From: OCS116 sp051531935
GTDB taxonomy: Bacteria > Pseudomonadota > Alphaproteobacteria > Rhizobiales > OSC116
Direction of reading: 5' to 3'
Assembly: GCA_051531935.1 (NCBI GenBank)
Contig: JAOPTR010000003.1
Span: 1 to 64,000, forward strand
DNA: 64,000 nucleotides
Position 1 is the stretch's first letter. Every line of letters begins with the position of its first letter. Both the position numbers and the translations under genes were made by a program. Below the pieces are notes generated by a model that ran no database searches, had not been told where the DNA came from, and saw only the letters and a list, made by a program, of their open reading frames with translations. Shown here piece by piece: positions 26,379-34,948 of the stretch.

Positions 26379-27367
26379 AATTTTGCACCCCTCACCGTGA
26401 GGCTCTGATAAAGAAAATATGGCGCTCCGATCAAGGCACATATTATGCCAGTTGGCGTTTCATATGGAAAATTTATGAGTTTAGCCACTATATCGGCCAG
26501 AGACATTAGCAACGCCCCTGCTAACATAGTGGCAGGTAATAATAAACGATGGTCTTGACCAAAAAACCGCCGACAAAAATGCGGAATGACCAAGCCAACA
26601 AACATAATAGGTCCCGCAACCGCAACAGTGATGGCAGTTAAAGTCGCAGCAATCACCGCCCCCATAAATTGAATAAGTTTGGGATTGGCTCCCAACCCTT
26701 GCGATGCTGCCTCGCCCAAAGCTAATAAGTTAAATTTATATGCTAGCAAATAGCTACTTACAACGCCCAATAACGTCCACACCATTAATGGTTTTACATC
26801 TTGCCAATTGGATGCTGATATATTGCCTGACGTCCAACTAATCACTTCCCTCGCCAAATCATCGTCTAAAATAAAAGTAAAGCGCACCATAGCAAATGAA
26901 AATGCCCCCACTGCAATGCCCGCTAAAATAAGCCGTAAGGAATTAAAACCACTCTTCGCGCTGTTGGCGAAAGAAAATGTAAGCGCACCTGCAATTAACG
27001 CCCCCAGAATTGCCATAAAATCCAAATTTAACAGGATAATGCTGGGGAATACCAAACCAAGCGTCATACCAAGTGCTGCCCCTTGATTTATACCCAAAAT
27101 AGAAGGTGACGCCAGTGGATTGCGCGTTATGGCTTGTAATATCATCCCAGCCAAACCTAAATTTGCACCAACCAATATAGCCACAAATGTACGCGGTAAA
27201 CGTAAGTCAAAAATTATAGATTGATTGATCGACAATTCATCGCTAGTCAATGCAAAGACTAGATCAGTCAAAAACACATCCTGCCTAGGGCCAATAGATA
27301 GGGATAGCAAGGCACTTGCGCACATTGCTACCACTAATGTTATATATTTAAGGCTTAAATGCCACAT
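26375..27367 (-). CDS. Siderophore ABC transporter permease (FecCD family)
   Basis: 330 residues. The same FecCD signatures occur (RLPRTFVAILVGANLGLAG, MILQAITRNPLASPS, GLVIPHFCRRFFGQ). It pairs with the next permease to form the membrane channel. Its ATG overlaps the binding-protein stop as TAATG, so the genes are translationally coupled. Confidence 0.9.
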   Translation of the reverse strand: MWHLSLKYITLVVAMCASALLSLSIGPRQDVFLTDLVFALTSDELSINQSIIFDLRLPRTFVAILVGANLGLAGMILQAITRNPLASPSILGINQGAALGMTLGLVFPSIILLNLDFMAILGALIAGALTFSFANSAKSGFNSLRLILAGIAVGAFSFAMVRFTFILDDDLAREVISWTSGNISASNWQDVKPLMVWTLLGVVSSYLLAYKFNLLALGEAASQGLGANPKLIQFMGAVIAATLTAITVAVAGPIMFVGLVIPHFCRRFFGQDHRLLLPATMLAGALLMSLADIVAKLINFPYETPTGIICALIGAPYFLYQSLTVRGAKL

Positions 27368-28287
27368 TATTTAACTTTTTTCATAATTTCTAATAAGTCA
27401 GCTGCCGTTAATTCGGCTGCCAACATGCCACGTAAACGAGACCAGTTATGAGCGGTAATGTTATAAACATTGCCATTTTTGACAGCTGTCAATTGTTTAA
27501 ATAATGGTTCTTCAGCCCAACTGTCGGTATGCGCTGGGTCTGCATATTTTCCTAAAATTAGAATGTCAGGATTGACGACAGAAAGCTGCTCTAACGACGT
27601 TTCAACATAGTTTTCATCATATGTATCGCCATTGGTTTTGACCATATTGGTTTTGAAACCGAACAATTCTAGTAACGAGCCATTATAAGACACAGGGCTA
27701 TGCAAATAGAGACCAGTTTTATTGGTCACACCAAATTGAGCCACATAATTACCCGTGTTTTTCATTTGAGCAATATAGTTTTTCATTGTTGTCTTATGCG
27801 CTGCAACACGTGCTTCCATTTGTTCCGATTTACCGATGGCTTTGCCAATAATGCTCATTTGCTCAACGGATTCAGGATAGTTACCACTTAAGCTATCTAA
27901 CACAATGGTAGGTGCAATTTCACTAAGCGCTTCATAAACAGCGCTATGACGGGTTTTATCGGCAATGATTAAATCAGGGTTCAGTGAGGCCATAATCTCC
28001 AAGCTTGGAGTTTTTCTTGTGCCAACGGATACCCATTCATTCCCGATCACATGAGTATAAGCGGGTATAACGCGGTCACGTTTTTTATCATCTGCAATGC
28101 CAACTGGTGATACACCAACTGATGCCAAAGCGTCTATAAAACTAAATTCAAGTACAATAATTCGTTTGGGTGCTTCTGGCACGTTTGTTACCCCAAGCTC
28201 ATGGGTAATTTCGCCCGCACTTACTAGCGAAGCCATTCCGACCATAGCCAATGCAACAGCGGAAGTTAGATATTTTTTGATAGACAT
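27367..28287 (-). CDS. Iron-siderophore ABC transporter substrate-binding protein (FecB-like)
   Basis: About 306 residues. The start MSIKKYL has AAGGTG upstream and begins a signal peptide cleaved near VSA. The helical-backbone (class III) binding fold is suggested by RIIVLEFSFIDALASVGVSPVGI, NPDLIIADKTRHS and the C-terminal AVKNGNVYNI. The family binds Fe(III)-siderophore or Fe-citrate complexes in the periplasm; the ligand cannot be read from sequence. First gene of the operon, downstream of an ICE box. Confidence 0.88.
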   Translation of the reverse strand: MSIKKYLTSAVALAMVGMASLVSAGEITHELGVTNVPEAPKRIIVLEFSFIDALASVGVSPVGIADDKKRDRVIPAYTHVIGNEWVSVGTRKTPSLEIMASLNPDLIIADKTRHSAVYEALSEIAPTIVLDSLSGNYPESVEQMSIIGKAIGKSEQMEARVAAHKTTMKNYIAQMKNTGNYVAQFGVTNKTGLYLHSPVSYNGSLLELFGFKTNMVKTNGDTYDENYVETSLEQLSVVNPDILILGKYADPAHTDSWAEEPLFKQLTAVKNGNVYNITAHNWSRLRGMLAAELTAADLLEIMKKVK

Positions 28288-28310
28288 ACGTTTCACCTTA
28301 ATGTCATTAC

Positions 28311-28329
28311 ACATTGCAATAAGCAATGT
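28311..28329. promoter_or_regulatory. 19-bp inverted repeat ahead of the fecB-like gene
   Basis: ACATTGC-AATAA-GCAATGT is a perfect palindrome with 7-base arms, 24 bases before the start codon. The TTGC/GCAA arms resemble alphaproteobacterial Fur/Mur sites, but this assignment is inference; it could also be a hairpin in the leader. Confidence 0.45.
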
Positions 28330-28394
28330 AATAAAGCTAAACGTGGGGGTGGGTTTATATAAATTTTAGCCGGCCTATCTGTCAACCATTATGA

Positions 28395-28411
28395 TTTAGA
28401 GTAAATCTAAA
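28395..28411. promoter_or_regulatory. Irr-type ICE box upstream of the fecB-like gene
   Basis: TTTAGAG-TAA-ATCTAAA contains a perfect TTTAGA-N5-TCTAAA palindrome and matches the iron-control element consensus TTTAGAA-N3-TTCTAAA at 12 of 14 positions. It lies 107 bases upstream of the start codon. Irr binds such sites under low iron/heme in Hyphomicrobiales and Rhodobacterales. Confidence 0.7.
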
Positions 28412-28594
28412 CAACCGTAAAAAAGAAACAATCGATCAACAAACAAGCTGTTTCATTATGTACGTTATACCACTGTAAGATAACACAAACGCAGAGCTAC
28501 ATGGGATTGAACTGAACAGAGTAGGTAAGAGTAATTTTCAAATAATGAATAATCAACCAAACTACAGCCCCATTTTAGCTCAATGTTAAGAACC

Positions 28595-29098
28595 TTAGCG
28601 AGTGTGATCTCCAATTGTAAAGCACTTACAAATCACATCTGATGTCTCTCGGTATGTTTTAAAACCCATGCCATCGTAGTAGTTAAGCCCGAGCTTATTG
28701 TCGGCTCCGATTGCAGCTTCGATTTTCGATAGGCCAACAGCCTTCGCCGCCTGGATGGATGAGGCAAAGAGTGCCGAACCAATTCCCTGTCGTCCAGCAT
28801 CCAACTTTACATATGTCCCAATAATCCCCCAACCTGGGGCTACGTTATACCTATTTGACACTGTAGCTATTATTAGAGATTGGAAACCTAAAATAGTTCC
28901 GTCTCCACCAACAGCAACCGAACATTGGATATTGTCGGGATGCTCAATATAGAAGGCGCAAACATAATCAGGATCACTAATCCTATCACTTTTCCATTTG
29001 GTAAGAATCTCAGAAAGAACAATGCTCATGCCTTGAGCATCCTTGGCAGTGGCAGGTCTTATTTCCGATAATTTTTTGTCAACGTTGCTTAAATTCAT
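28595..29098 (-). CDS. GNAT-family N-acetyltransferase
   Basis: 167 residues. The acetyl-CoA motif A appears as KLDAGRQGIGSALFASS (about residues 96-112), and the C-terminal GLNYYDGMGFKTYRET is the usual GNAT end. Members of this branch include phosphinothricin-type acetyltransferases, but the substrate is not predictable. It stands alone between the two siderophore operons; the flanking gaps (about 180-300 bases) suggest its own promoter. Confidence 0.8.
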   Translation of the reverse strand: MNLSNVDKKLSEIRPATAKDAQGMSIVLSEILTKWKSDRISDPDYVCAFYIEHPDNIQCSVAVGGDGTILGFQSLIIATVSNRYNVAPGWGIIGTYVKLDAGRQGIGSALFASSIQAAKAVGLSKIEAAIGADNKLGLNYYDGMGFKTYRETSDVICKCFTIGDHTR

Positions 29099-29292
29099 TC
29101 AACTTTTCTAGCATATTTTATTAATTGAACAAATACAAATTGTGGTCTAGGTAGTCGTTTTCCCGATAGGTATGTTTCTATATTCAAAAATAAATACTAC
29201 TGGATATATTTAGTTAGATATTTCTCTCTAGCGGCTTCCCCTTTTATGAATTAGGAAAAACAGAAAGGCTACTTATTTAAGAATAAGTCCAA

Positions 29293-30075
29293 TCATATAC
29301 TAACAGGAATACAATATGATTTTTGTTGCCCGTCATGCTCGTAATTAATAATTTTAGTGGTTGCGTTAAATAGTTTTTTTATAAGTTCTGGCGTGATTAT
29401 TTCCTGTGCCTTGCCATCTGCCACAATGCAGCCTTGCTTCATCGCAATCAGCCTATCTGCATAATTACCAGCCTGATTTATATCATGTAGAACCATTACA
29501 ATTCCAATATTGTGCGATTGGTTTAATTCCTTTAAAAGCTCCATTACCTCCAGTTGATGACCAATGTCTAGAAACGTTGTTGGTTCATCCAGAAATAGAA
29601 TTTTTGCTTTTTGAGCTAAAGCGAGCGCAATCCAAGCACGTTGTCGCTCACCACCTGATAAAGTACTGAACAAACGAGCTTGATAGTCAATCACCGAGGT
29701 CTGCTGCATTGCCCAATTTACAATTTCAACATCTTCTAACGTCGGTTTGGAAAACAAACCTTGATGCGCAAATCTTCCATGCTCCACAAGTTGTTTCACG
29801 GTCAACCCTTCCGGTGCACTCGGGTTTTGCGGCAATATTGCAATTCGTTTCGCAAGTGTCTTTTTTGCCCATTGCTGAGTTGGTTTTCCATCTAAAGTCA
29901 CTTCGCCTTCTGCTGGTGCTAACAGGCATGTTAAACCTCTTAATAAAGTAGATTTTCCGCACCCATTTGGGCCAATAATAGCTGTAATTTCATTGGGATT
30001 AATTTCCAAGTCCAAATTGGTTATTATTTCATGCCGCTGGTAGGATAAGGTGATGTTTTTTGCCAATAAAGTCAT
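29293..30075 (-). CDS. Siderophore ABC transporter ATPase (FecE/FhuC type)
   Basis: 260 residues from MTLLAKN; its ATG overlaps the permease stop (ATGA). Walker A IGPNGCGKSTLLRG, signature LSGGERQRAWIALALAQ, Walker B ILFLDEPTTFLDIGHQ, H-loop VLHDINQ. It resembles the ATPase of the first operon but differs clearly in sequence, so the two importers are separate systems and not a recent duplication. Confidence 0.9.
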   Translation of the reverse strand: MTLLAKNITLSYQRHEIITNLDLEINPNEITAIIGPNGCGKSTLLRGLTCLLAPAEGEVTLDGKPTQQWAKKTLAKRIAILPQNPSAPEGLTVKQLVEHGRFAHQGLFSKPTLEDVEIVNWAMQQTSVIDYQARLFSTLSGGERQRAWIALALAQKAKILFLDEPTTFLDIGHQLEVMELLKELNQSHNIGIVMVLHDINQAGNYADRLIAMKQGCIVADGKAQEIITPELIKKLFNATTKIINYEHDGQQKSYCIPVSI

Positions 30076-31136
30076 TTGAGCTTCCACCCGCTTTTTTGTA
30101 AAATTATTAGGAATATGGGAACGCCAATTAGGCTTGTTATGGCACCAATTGGCACCTCGAGCGGCACGAGAATTGACCGCCCAATAAGATCGCCAACCAC
30201 TATGAGTAGCGCGCCCAATAGTGCTGACACAATTATGAGTTTGAACATTTGCCCGCCAACCAATAGTTTTGCCAAATGAGGGATAATTAACCCCACAAAA
30301 CCAACAGGCCCCACAACCGAAACTGCACTTGCCGCAAAGCCAACCGAAATGAGAATAGCCACCATACGCCAGAGCTTTACGTTAAGCCCCATGGATTGGG
30401 CTATATCATCGTCAAAACGTAAAACTGATAATGGTTTAATGATAATGAGCGTGGCAATGACGCAAATAAACGACCATGGCAACAATGGTATCAAGTTATT
30501 ATAGCTTCGCCCGTATAACGAGCCTGCCATCCAAATAATTGCTAATTCTGCTTTTGCTTGGCCAAACCCCACAATAATTGCCATCACTGCCGAGGTCATA
30601 ATTGAGCCTAATATCACGCCGCCTAATGCCATACGTTTGGGGTTTATACTGCCATCTTCCCAACTCAACCAAAAAACCAAAAAAGTCGCTAAAAGAGCGC
30701 CAAAAAATGCAATAAAAGGTACATAAAAAATGGGTATATCGGCCGATGTTAAAAATGTGGTTGTGGGCATTATCGCACTGATTAAGAATATACTTGCAAT
30801 GACTGCCAAACTTGCGCCAGAAGAAACGCCAAAAATGGTCGGATCAGCCAATGAATTCCGTAATACGGCTTGTAGCAAAAGCCCCGCAATTGCAAAATGC
30901 GCTCCAACAAACATACCAATTATGGCGCGAGGCATGCGCAGATTACCAATAATCTTTTGTGCTGCACGTTCATCTGGAGCCATAAAAAAATTATACAAAT
31001 CTGAAACATTTACCTTTGCCGCACCGATGATTTGACTAAAGAATAATGACAAAATCAGCGCCGACACCAAAGCAAATACACTTATGTAAAAACCTTTGTT
31101 GGTTTTTGGCGCGCTCAAAATTAATATGGTTTTCAT
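30072..31136 (-). CDS. Siderophore ABC transporter permease (FecCD family)
   Basis: 354 residues. FecCD signatures NLRMPRAIIGMFVGAHFAIAG, LLLQAVLRNSLADPTIFG and GLIIPHLAKLLVGG. The usual RNPLASP is RNSLADP here, a modest deviation. Four-base overlap with the upstream permease gene. Confidence 0.9.
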   Translation of the reverse strand: MKTILILSAPKTNKGFYISVFALVSALILSLFFSQIIGAAKVNVSDLYNFFMAPDERAAQKIIGNLRMPRAIIGMFVGAHFAIAGLLLQAVLRNSLADPTIFGVSSGASLAVIASIFLISAIMPTTTFLTSADIPIFYVPFIAFFGALLATFLVFWLSWEDGSINPKRMALGGVILGSIMTSAVMAIIVGFGQAKAELAIIWMAGSLYGRSYNNLIPLLPWSFICVIATLIIIKPLSVLRFDDDIAQSMGLNVKLWRMVAILISVGFAASAVSVVGPVGFVGLIIPHLAKLLVGGQMFKLIIVSALLGALLIVVGDLIGRSILVPLEVPIGAITSLIGVPIFLIILQKSGWKLK

Positions 31137-32179
31137 ATGCTGCGCTTTTTAAATAATATTACAAACAAAATACCGCCAATAAATGTACTAGATATGCCAA
31201 TAGGTAATTCTATTCCAATTATTTGAGAGCGACTTAGAGCGTCCATAAAAATAGTTAAAGCACCGCCAACCAAAGCGGTTAATGGCAGTAATATTTTATG
31301 GTCTATAGAGGCCAACTGAACACCCAATAGCTTTCGCGTTATATGTGGTACTATGAAGCCAATAAACCCCACAGGGCCAGCAACCGCGGCGCAGGCTGCC
31401 GTTAAAATGACCGCAATCAAACCCAAGATAAACCGCCATTTTGTTACATTGATGCCAATCGAGTGACAGATATCGTCATCCAACAATAACAGGTTTAAAT
31501 AGGGCGAAAAAACAACCCCTAGTGCTAAACCTATCAATACCCAATACCAAAGGTGAGAAAGCTCAACCATAGTGCGGCCCGAAAAACTACCAATAAGCCA
31601 AAAATAAATGGCATTTGTTGACTCTCCATAAAGCAACATCAAGGCGCTAATGGCCGCCATGAAAAATATAGATACCGAAACGCCTGCCAAAGTTAAATGC
31701 ACAGGGTCAAAACGCGATTGCCTGGCCAAACTGAAAGTAATGAGTGCCGCACAAACACCACCAAAAGTGCCGACCACCATTAAAATATCGGTTTTGGGAC
31801 TATAAGTGACAAATGTAAGCACAATCGCAAAAGCAGCGCCCGCTGTAACACCTGTTAAGCTAGGTGAACCCAATGGGTTGCGGGTAATTGATTGAATAAT
31901 TGTGCCTGCCATAGATAAAGCAGCACCGACTAAAATGGCAATAAATGCGCGCGGTAAACGCAATTCTTGTATCACCAATGCTTTGTTTGATAATTCCGTA
32001 TCGGCAAATAATAGAACCGAAACCTCTAACAAATCTGTCGACATTCGCCCCGCACTTAACATGAAAAGAAAAGAAGCGAGCATGATAATAACCGAAGCTC
32101 CTACAACCAAACTTAAACGAAGTTTATTTAATGGTTGAGCCGTTAAAGCAGACGCAATGATATTGGGATTATTGGACAT
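31133..32179 (-). CDS. Siderophore ABC transporter permease (FecCD family)
   Basis: 348 residues with FecCD signatures RLPRAFIAILVGAALSMAG, IIQSITRNPLGSPSLTG and GFIVPHITRKLLG. First permease of the pair. A strong hairpin lies in the 46 bases between the binding-protein stop and this start. Confidence 0.9.
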   Translation of the reverse strand: MSNNPNIIASALTAQPLNKLRLSLVVGASVIIMLASFLFMLSAGRMSTDLLEVSVLLFADTELSNKALVIQELRLPRAFIAILVGAALSMAGTIIQSITRNPLGSPSLTGVTAGAAFAIVLTFVTYSPKTDILMVVGTFGGVCAALITFSLARQSRFDPVHLTLAGVSVSIFFMAAISALMLLYGESTNAIYFWLIGSFSGRTMVELSHLWYWVLIGLALGVVFSPYLNLLLLDDDICHSIGINVTKWRFILGLIAVILTAACAAVAGPVGFIGFIVPHITRKLLGVQLASIDHKILLPLTALVGGALTIFMDALSRSQIIGIELPIGISSTFIGGILFVILFKKRSI

Positions 32180-32190
32180 ATAATTATATC

Positions 32191-32215
32191 GACTGAGGAA
32201 TATTCTTCCTCAGTC
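32191..32215 (-). repeat. Intercistronic hairpin after the siderophore binding-protein gene
   Basis: GACTGAGGAA and TTCCTCAGTC form a perfect 10-base stem with a 5-base loop, 11 bases after the binding-protein stop. On the minus strand no T-run follows, so transcript stabilisation or partial termination is more likely than full termination. Same placement as the thuE-thuF hairpin. Confidence 0.7.
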
Positions 32216-32225
32216 TTTTCAAAAG

Positions 32226-33182
32226 TTAATCTACAAATTTAAGAGCCACAGCTTCAGCACCTGCAGGAATTTTTGGTTTTTCAAATGTATCTGGAAACAA
32301 TAAATATGCCATTTCTTTGAAAATCATTTCTCTGGCAATTGGCCCATGTGGTTGTGTATATTGCAAGCCAACATGATAAGCTCTGTTGTTTTTAAACGCA
32401 TTTATTTTTGAGAAAACAGGATTGTTTTTATAGGTATTTCCTTCGGAACGGAAAGAAAAAATCACGTCGGGGTTTAGCTCAAGCAATTCCTCAGGATCAA
32501 TGGGACGCGCGATGTCATGTTTGTCAATCAAGGCATTTAGGTTGCTACCCATTGAATTTTTAGTGTTTAAGAATTGTAAAAAACTGCCTTGAATACCTTC
32601 GGTGTAATATGCATACATTGCATCACCATAAACCCACATAAATATAGCTGATTGGCCTGATTTGGATTTTTCGTGGTAATCGTTTAGAAGCTCTTTAAAG
32701 CCATCGTTTAGTTCAGTCGCTTTTTCAACTTGGCCAAAAATTTTAGCTACCGAATTCACTGCCCGAAACGAATCTTCAATATTCATAATGTCATATGTCA
32801 TTAGCTTGCCTATTTTTTCGAACTCTTCGGCAAAAGGAGCATTATAAGCCGTGAGACCAATAACTAAGTCAACATCTTGCTCCGTCAATAACTCAAAACT
32901 AGGCTGATGTAACAATCCAAAATCGACATAATCTTTTGCATCATACCCCAAATATACGGGCATTTCACCACCGTAGCTTGATACACCGATTGGCTTCTCG
33001 CCAATTGCCTTCATGATATCAGCACCTACAATATTAAGTGCTGCTACATTTTTGGGTTTTTCGGTAAATGTTACCGCAATATTGCGATCATCTGCAACGA
33101 CAACTGGATATTCGGCCGCCAAGGCGTTATTGTAGCTCAATACCGCAAATAATGAGGCAGAGATTAATGTTTTGATTTTCAT
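32226..33182 (-). CDS. Iron-siderophore ABC transporter substrate-binding protein
   Basis: About 318 residues from MKIKTLISASLF, a signal peptide cleaved near ALA; AAGGA lies six bases upstream of this ATG. The longer frame overlaps the ABC gene upstream. Class III binding fold: NVAALNIVGADIMKAIGEKPIGVSS in the N-terminal lobe, NPDVIFSFRSEG and NNRAYHVGLQYTQP in the C-terminal lobe. Ligand unknown. Confidence 0.85.
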   Translation of the reverse strand: MKIKTLISASLFAVLSYNNALAAEYPVVVADDRNIAVTFTEKPKNVAALNIVGADIMKAIGEKPIGVSSYGGEMPVYLGYDAKDYVDFGLLHQPSFELLTEQDVDLVIGLTAYNAPFAEEFEKIGKLMTYDIMNIEDSFRAVNSVAKIFGQVEKATELNDGFKELLNDYHEKSKSGQSAIFMWVYGDAMYAYYTEGIQGSFLQFLNTKNSMGSNLNALIDKHDIARPIDPEELLELNPDVIFSFRSEGNTYKNNPVFSKINAFKNNRAYHVGLQYTQPHGPIAREMIFKEMAYLLFPDTFEKPKIPAGAEAVALKFVD

Positions 33183-33214
33183 TTTCATTCCTTCAAGTTT
33201 TTGTTTGTCGATCA

Positions 33215-34948
33215 TTAAATTTTCCAACCCGATATGTTGGCGTGGTAATTCCATAATTTCTTATAAAGTTCTGATTTTCCTAATAATTCATCATGTTGTC
33301 CAATGGCATTCACCCCGCCATCATCCATCACAATTATTTGGTCTGCGTCCATAATGGTCGAGAGACGATGGGCAATGACAATAAGTGTTTTACAACGGGT
33401 TAATTCACCAATGGCTTTTTGAATGGCCAACTCATTTTCAGGGTCAATGGCGCTAGTCGCTTCATCGAGTAGAATAATAGGAGAGTTTTTTAAAATAGCG
33501 CGGGCAATGGAAATGCGTTGCCGCTCTCCGCCAGACAGTCTAGCGCCCGCCTCACCCACCTGTGTGTCATAGCCATCTGGCAGGGCCATGATAAACTCAT
33601 GAGCTTGTGCCGATTTTGCAGCTTTTATAATATCATCTTTTGTTGAGCCTAGGCGACCCACTGCAATATTGTCATAAATAGATTGATTGAATAATTTCAC
33701 ATCTTGCATAACCAAGGAAATTTGACTTAGCAAATTTTCTAACGCCACATCTTTGATGTTTTGGCCGCCAATGCTGATGGCGCCCTGTTGCACATCCCAA
33801 AAACGAGCTATCAAATTAATAATTGTAGTTTTGCCGCCACCTGAAGGGCCAACGATGGCAGTCATGCTATTGGCAGATGCCTGAAAGCTCACATCCTTTA
33901 GAACTTTACCTAAATCATTATACGCAAAAGACACTTTGTCGAAAGAAATATCATGGCCTGATAATGCTGTGGAAACATCCCCATTATCCATAGTTTTATG
34001 GTTTTCAACTTCAACTAAATTTTCATGAGCAATTTGCGCCAAATTACCGACAATCGAGAAAGCCATCGCACCGCGTAATGGAACAAACGCCGCTAACATC
34101 ACAACCATTGCCGCTAGCAAAAATTTAGGCTCTGCTTCACCATTTGCGATTAAATACCCAGAAAAAAGAATAGAAAATGCAACCGCACTATCCATCGCAA
34201 AGAAAAATAAGCTAAATATTTTAACACTGCGCTTGTTGGCTTTTAGAAAACCCAAACGTAAATTTTCAATGGATTTTTGATACGAATTATGGGCTTTATT
34301 ATAGCCCCCAAAAGCACGTAAAATTGGCATGCCTTGCACAAATTCAACGGTTCTCAACGAAGCGTCACTCAAACCCAATGACCTGAATTTCAAACCTCTT
34401 TTAGAACGACGTTTGAAAATATATATAATGATTAATACCGCACACAGACTTGTCAGTACAACAAACCCGATGCGCCAATCTATCAGAAAAACAGTGAAAA
34501 CTAAAAACGCCGAGTTAAATAGATTTGCAATGCCAGCTGGGCCAACAAAACTAATGAGATCTTCAACCCAACTAATGTCTTCTGATAATGTCTGCGAAAT
34601 TTTGCCAATGTGTAATTCTGATAATGCACCTAACGGCATTTTTATCATATGCAACAATAAGTTTTTTCTAATTTTAAAACCTACATTATAAGCAGCATTA
34701 AACAATTCGCTCATTGATGAAAATGCAAGATAGCGGCGCATTAAAAAAATGAGAAGAATGAGAGAAGAATACCCAACAAAATACCAAACATCTTCACCCC
34801 CCATATAAATATAATTGATAGCAGCCAATAAAATAAATGTTTGGGCCGAAATCACAACCGCTTCAAGCAACCTGAAAAATACGGATTTTTTGATAATCTT
34901 GTATTCCTGCAAGGTGAGATTTTTCATAATGCGCGTTAATAAACTCAT
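33215..34948 (-). CDS. ABC transporter, fused membrane/ATPase half-transporter (YbtQ/IrtB-like)
   Basis: 577 residues: about six N-terminal membrane helices (residues 1-300), then an ATPase domain with Walker A VGPSGGGKTTI, signature LSGGERQRISIARAI, Walker B IILLDEATSAIDPENE and H-loop IAHRLST. It has the exporter (type IV) fold. It overlaps the next half-transporter by four bases, so the two form a heterodimer. Since it is followed by siderophore-importer genes and faces an AraC regulator, the siderophore-importing YbtPQ/IrtAB group is a likely home; export is the alternative. Confidence 0.82.
   Translation of the reverse strand: MSLLTRIMKNLTLQEYKIIKKSVFFRLLEAVVISAQTFILLAAINYIYMGGEDVWYFVGYSSLILLIFLMRRYLAFSSMSELFNAAYNVGFKIRKNLLLHMIKMPLGALSELHIGKISQTLSEDISWVEDLISFVGPAGIANLFNSAFLVFTVFLIDWRIGFVVLTSLCAVLIIIYIFKRRSKRGLKFRSLGLSDASLRTVEFVQGMPILRAFGGYNKAHNSYQKSIENLRLGFLKANKRSVKIFSLFFFAMDSAVAFSILFSGYLIANGEAEPKFLLAAMVVMLAAFVPLRGAMAFSIVGNLAQIAHENLVEVENHKTMDNGDVSTALSGHDISFDKVSFAYNDLGKVLKDVSFQASANSMTAIVGPSGGGKTTIINLIARFWDVQQGAISIGGQNIKDVALENLLSQISLVMQDVKLFNQSIYDNIAVGRLGSTKDDIIKAAKSAQAHEFIMALPDGYDTQVGEAGARLSGGERQRISIARAILKNSPIILLDEATSAIDPENELAIQKAIGELTRCKTLIVIAHRLSTIMDADQIIVMDDGGVNAIGQHDELLGKSELYKKLWNYHANISGWKI

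Noticed and set aside
29271..29288. AT-rich hairpin ACTTATT/AATAAGT after the second siderophore operon
   Set aside because: Short, AT-only stem without a T-run on the minus strand; too weak to call a terminator.
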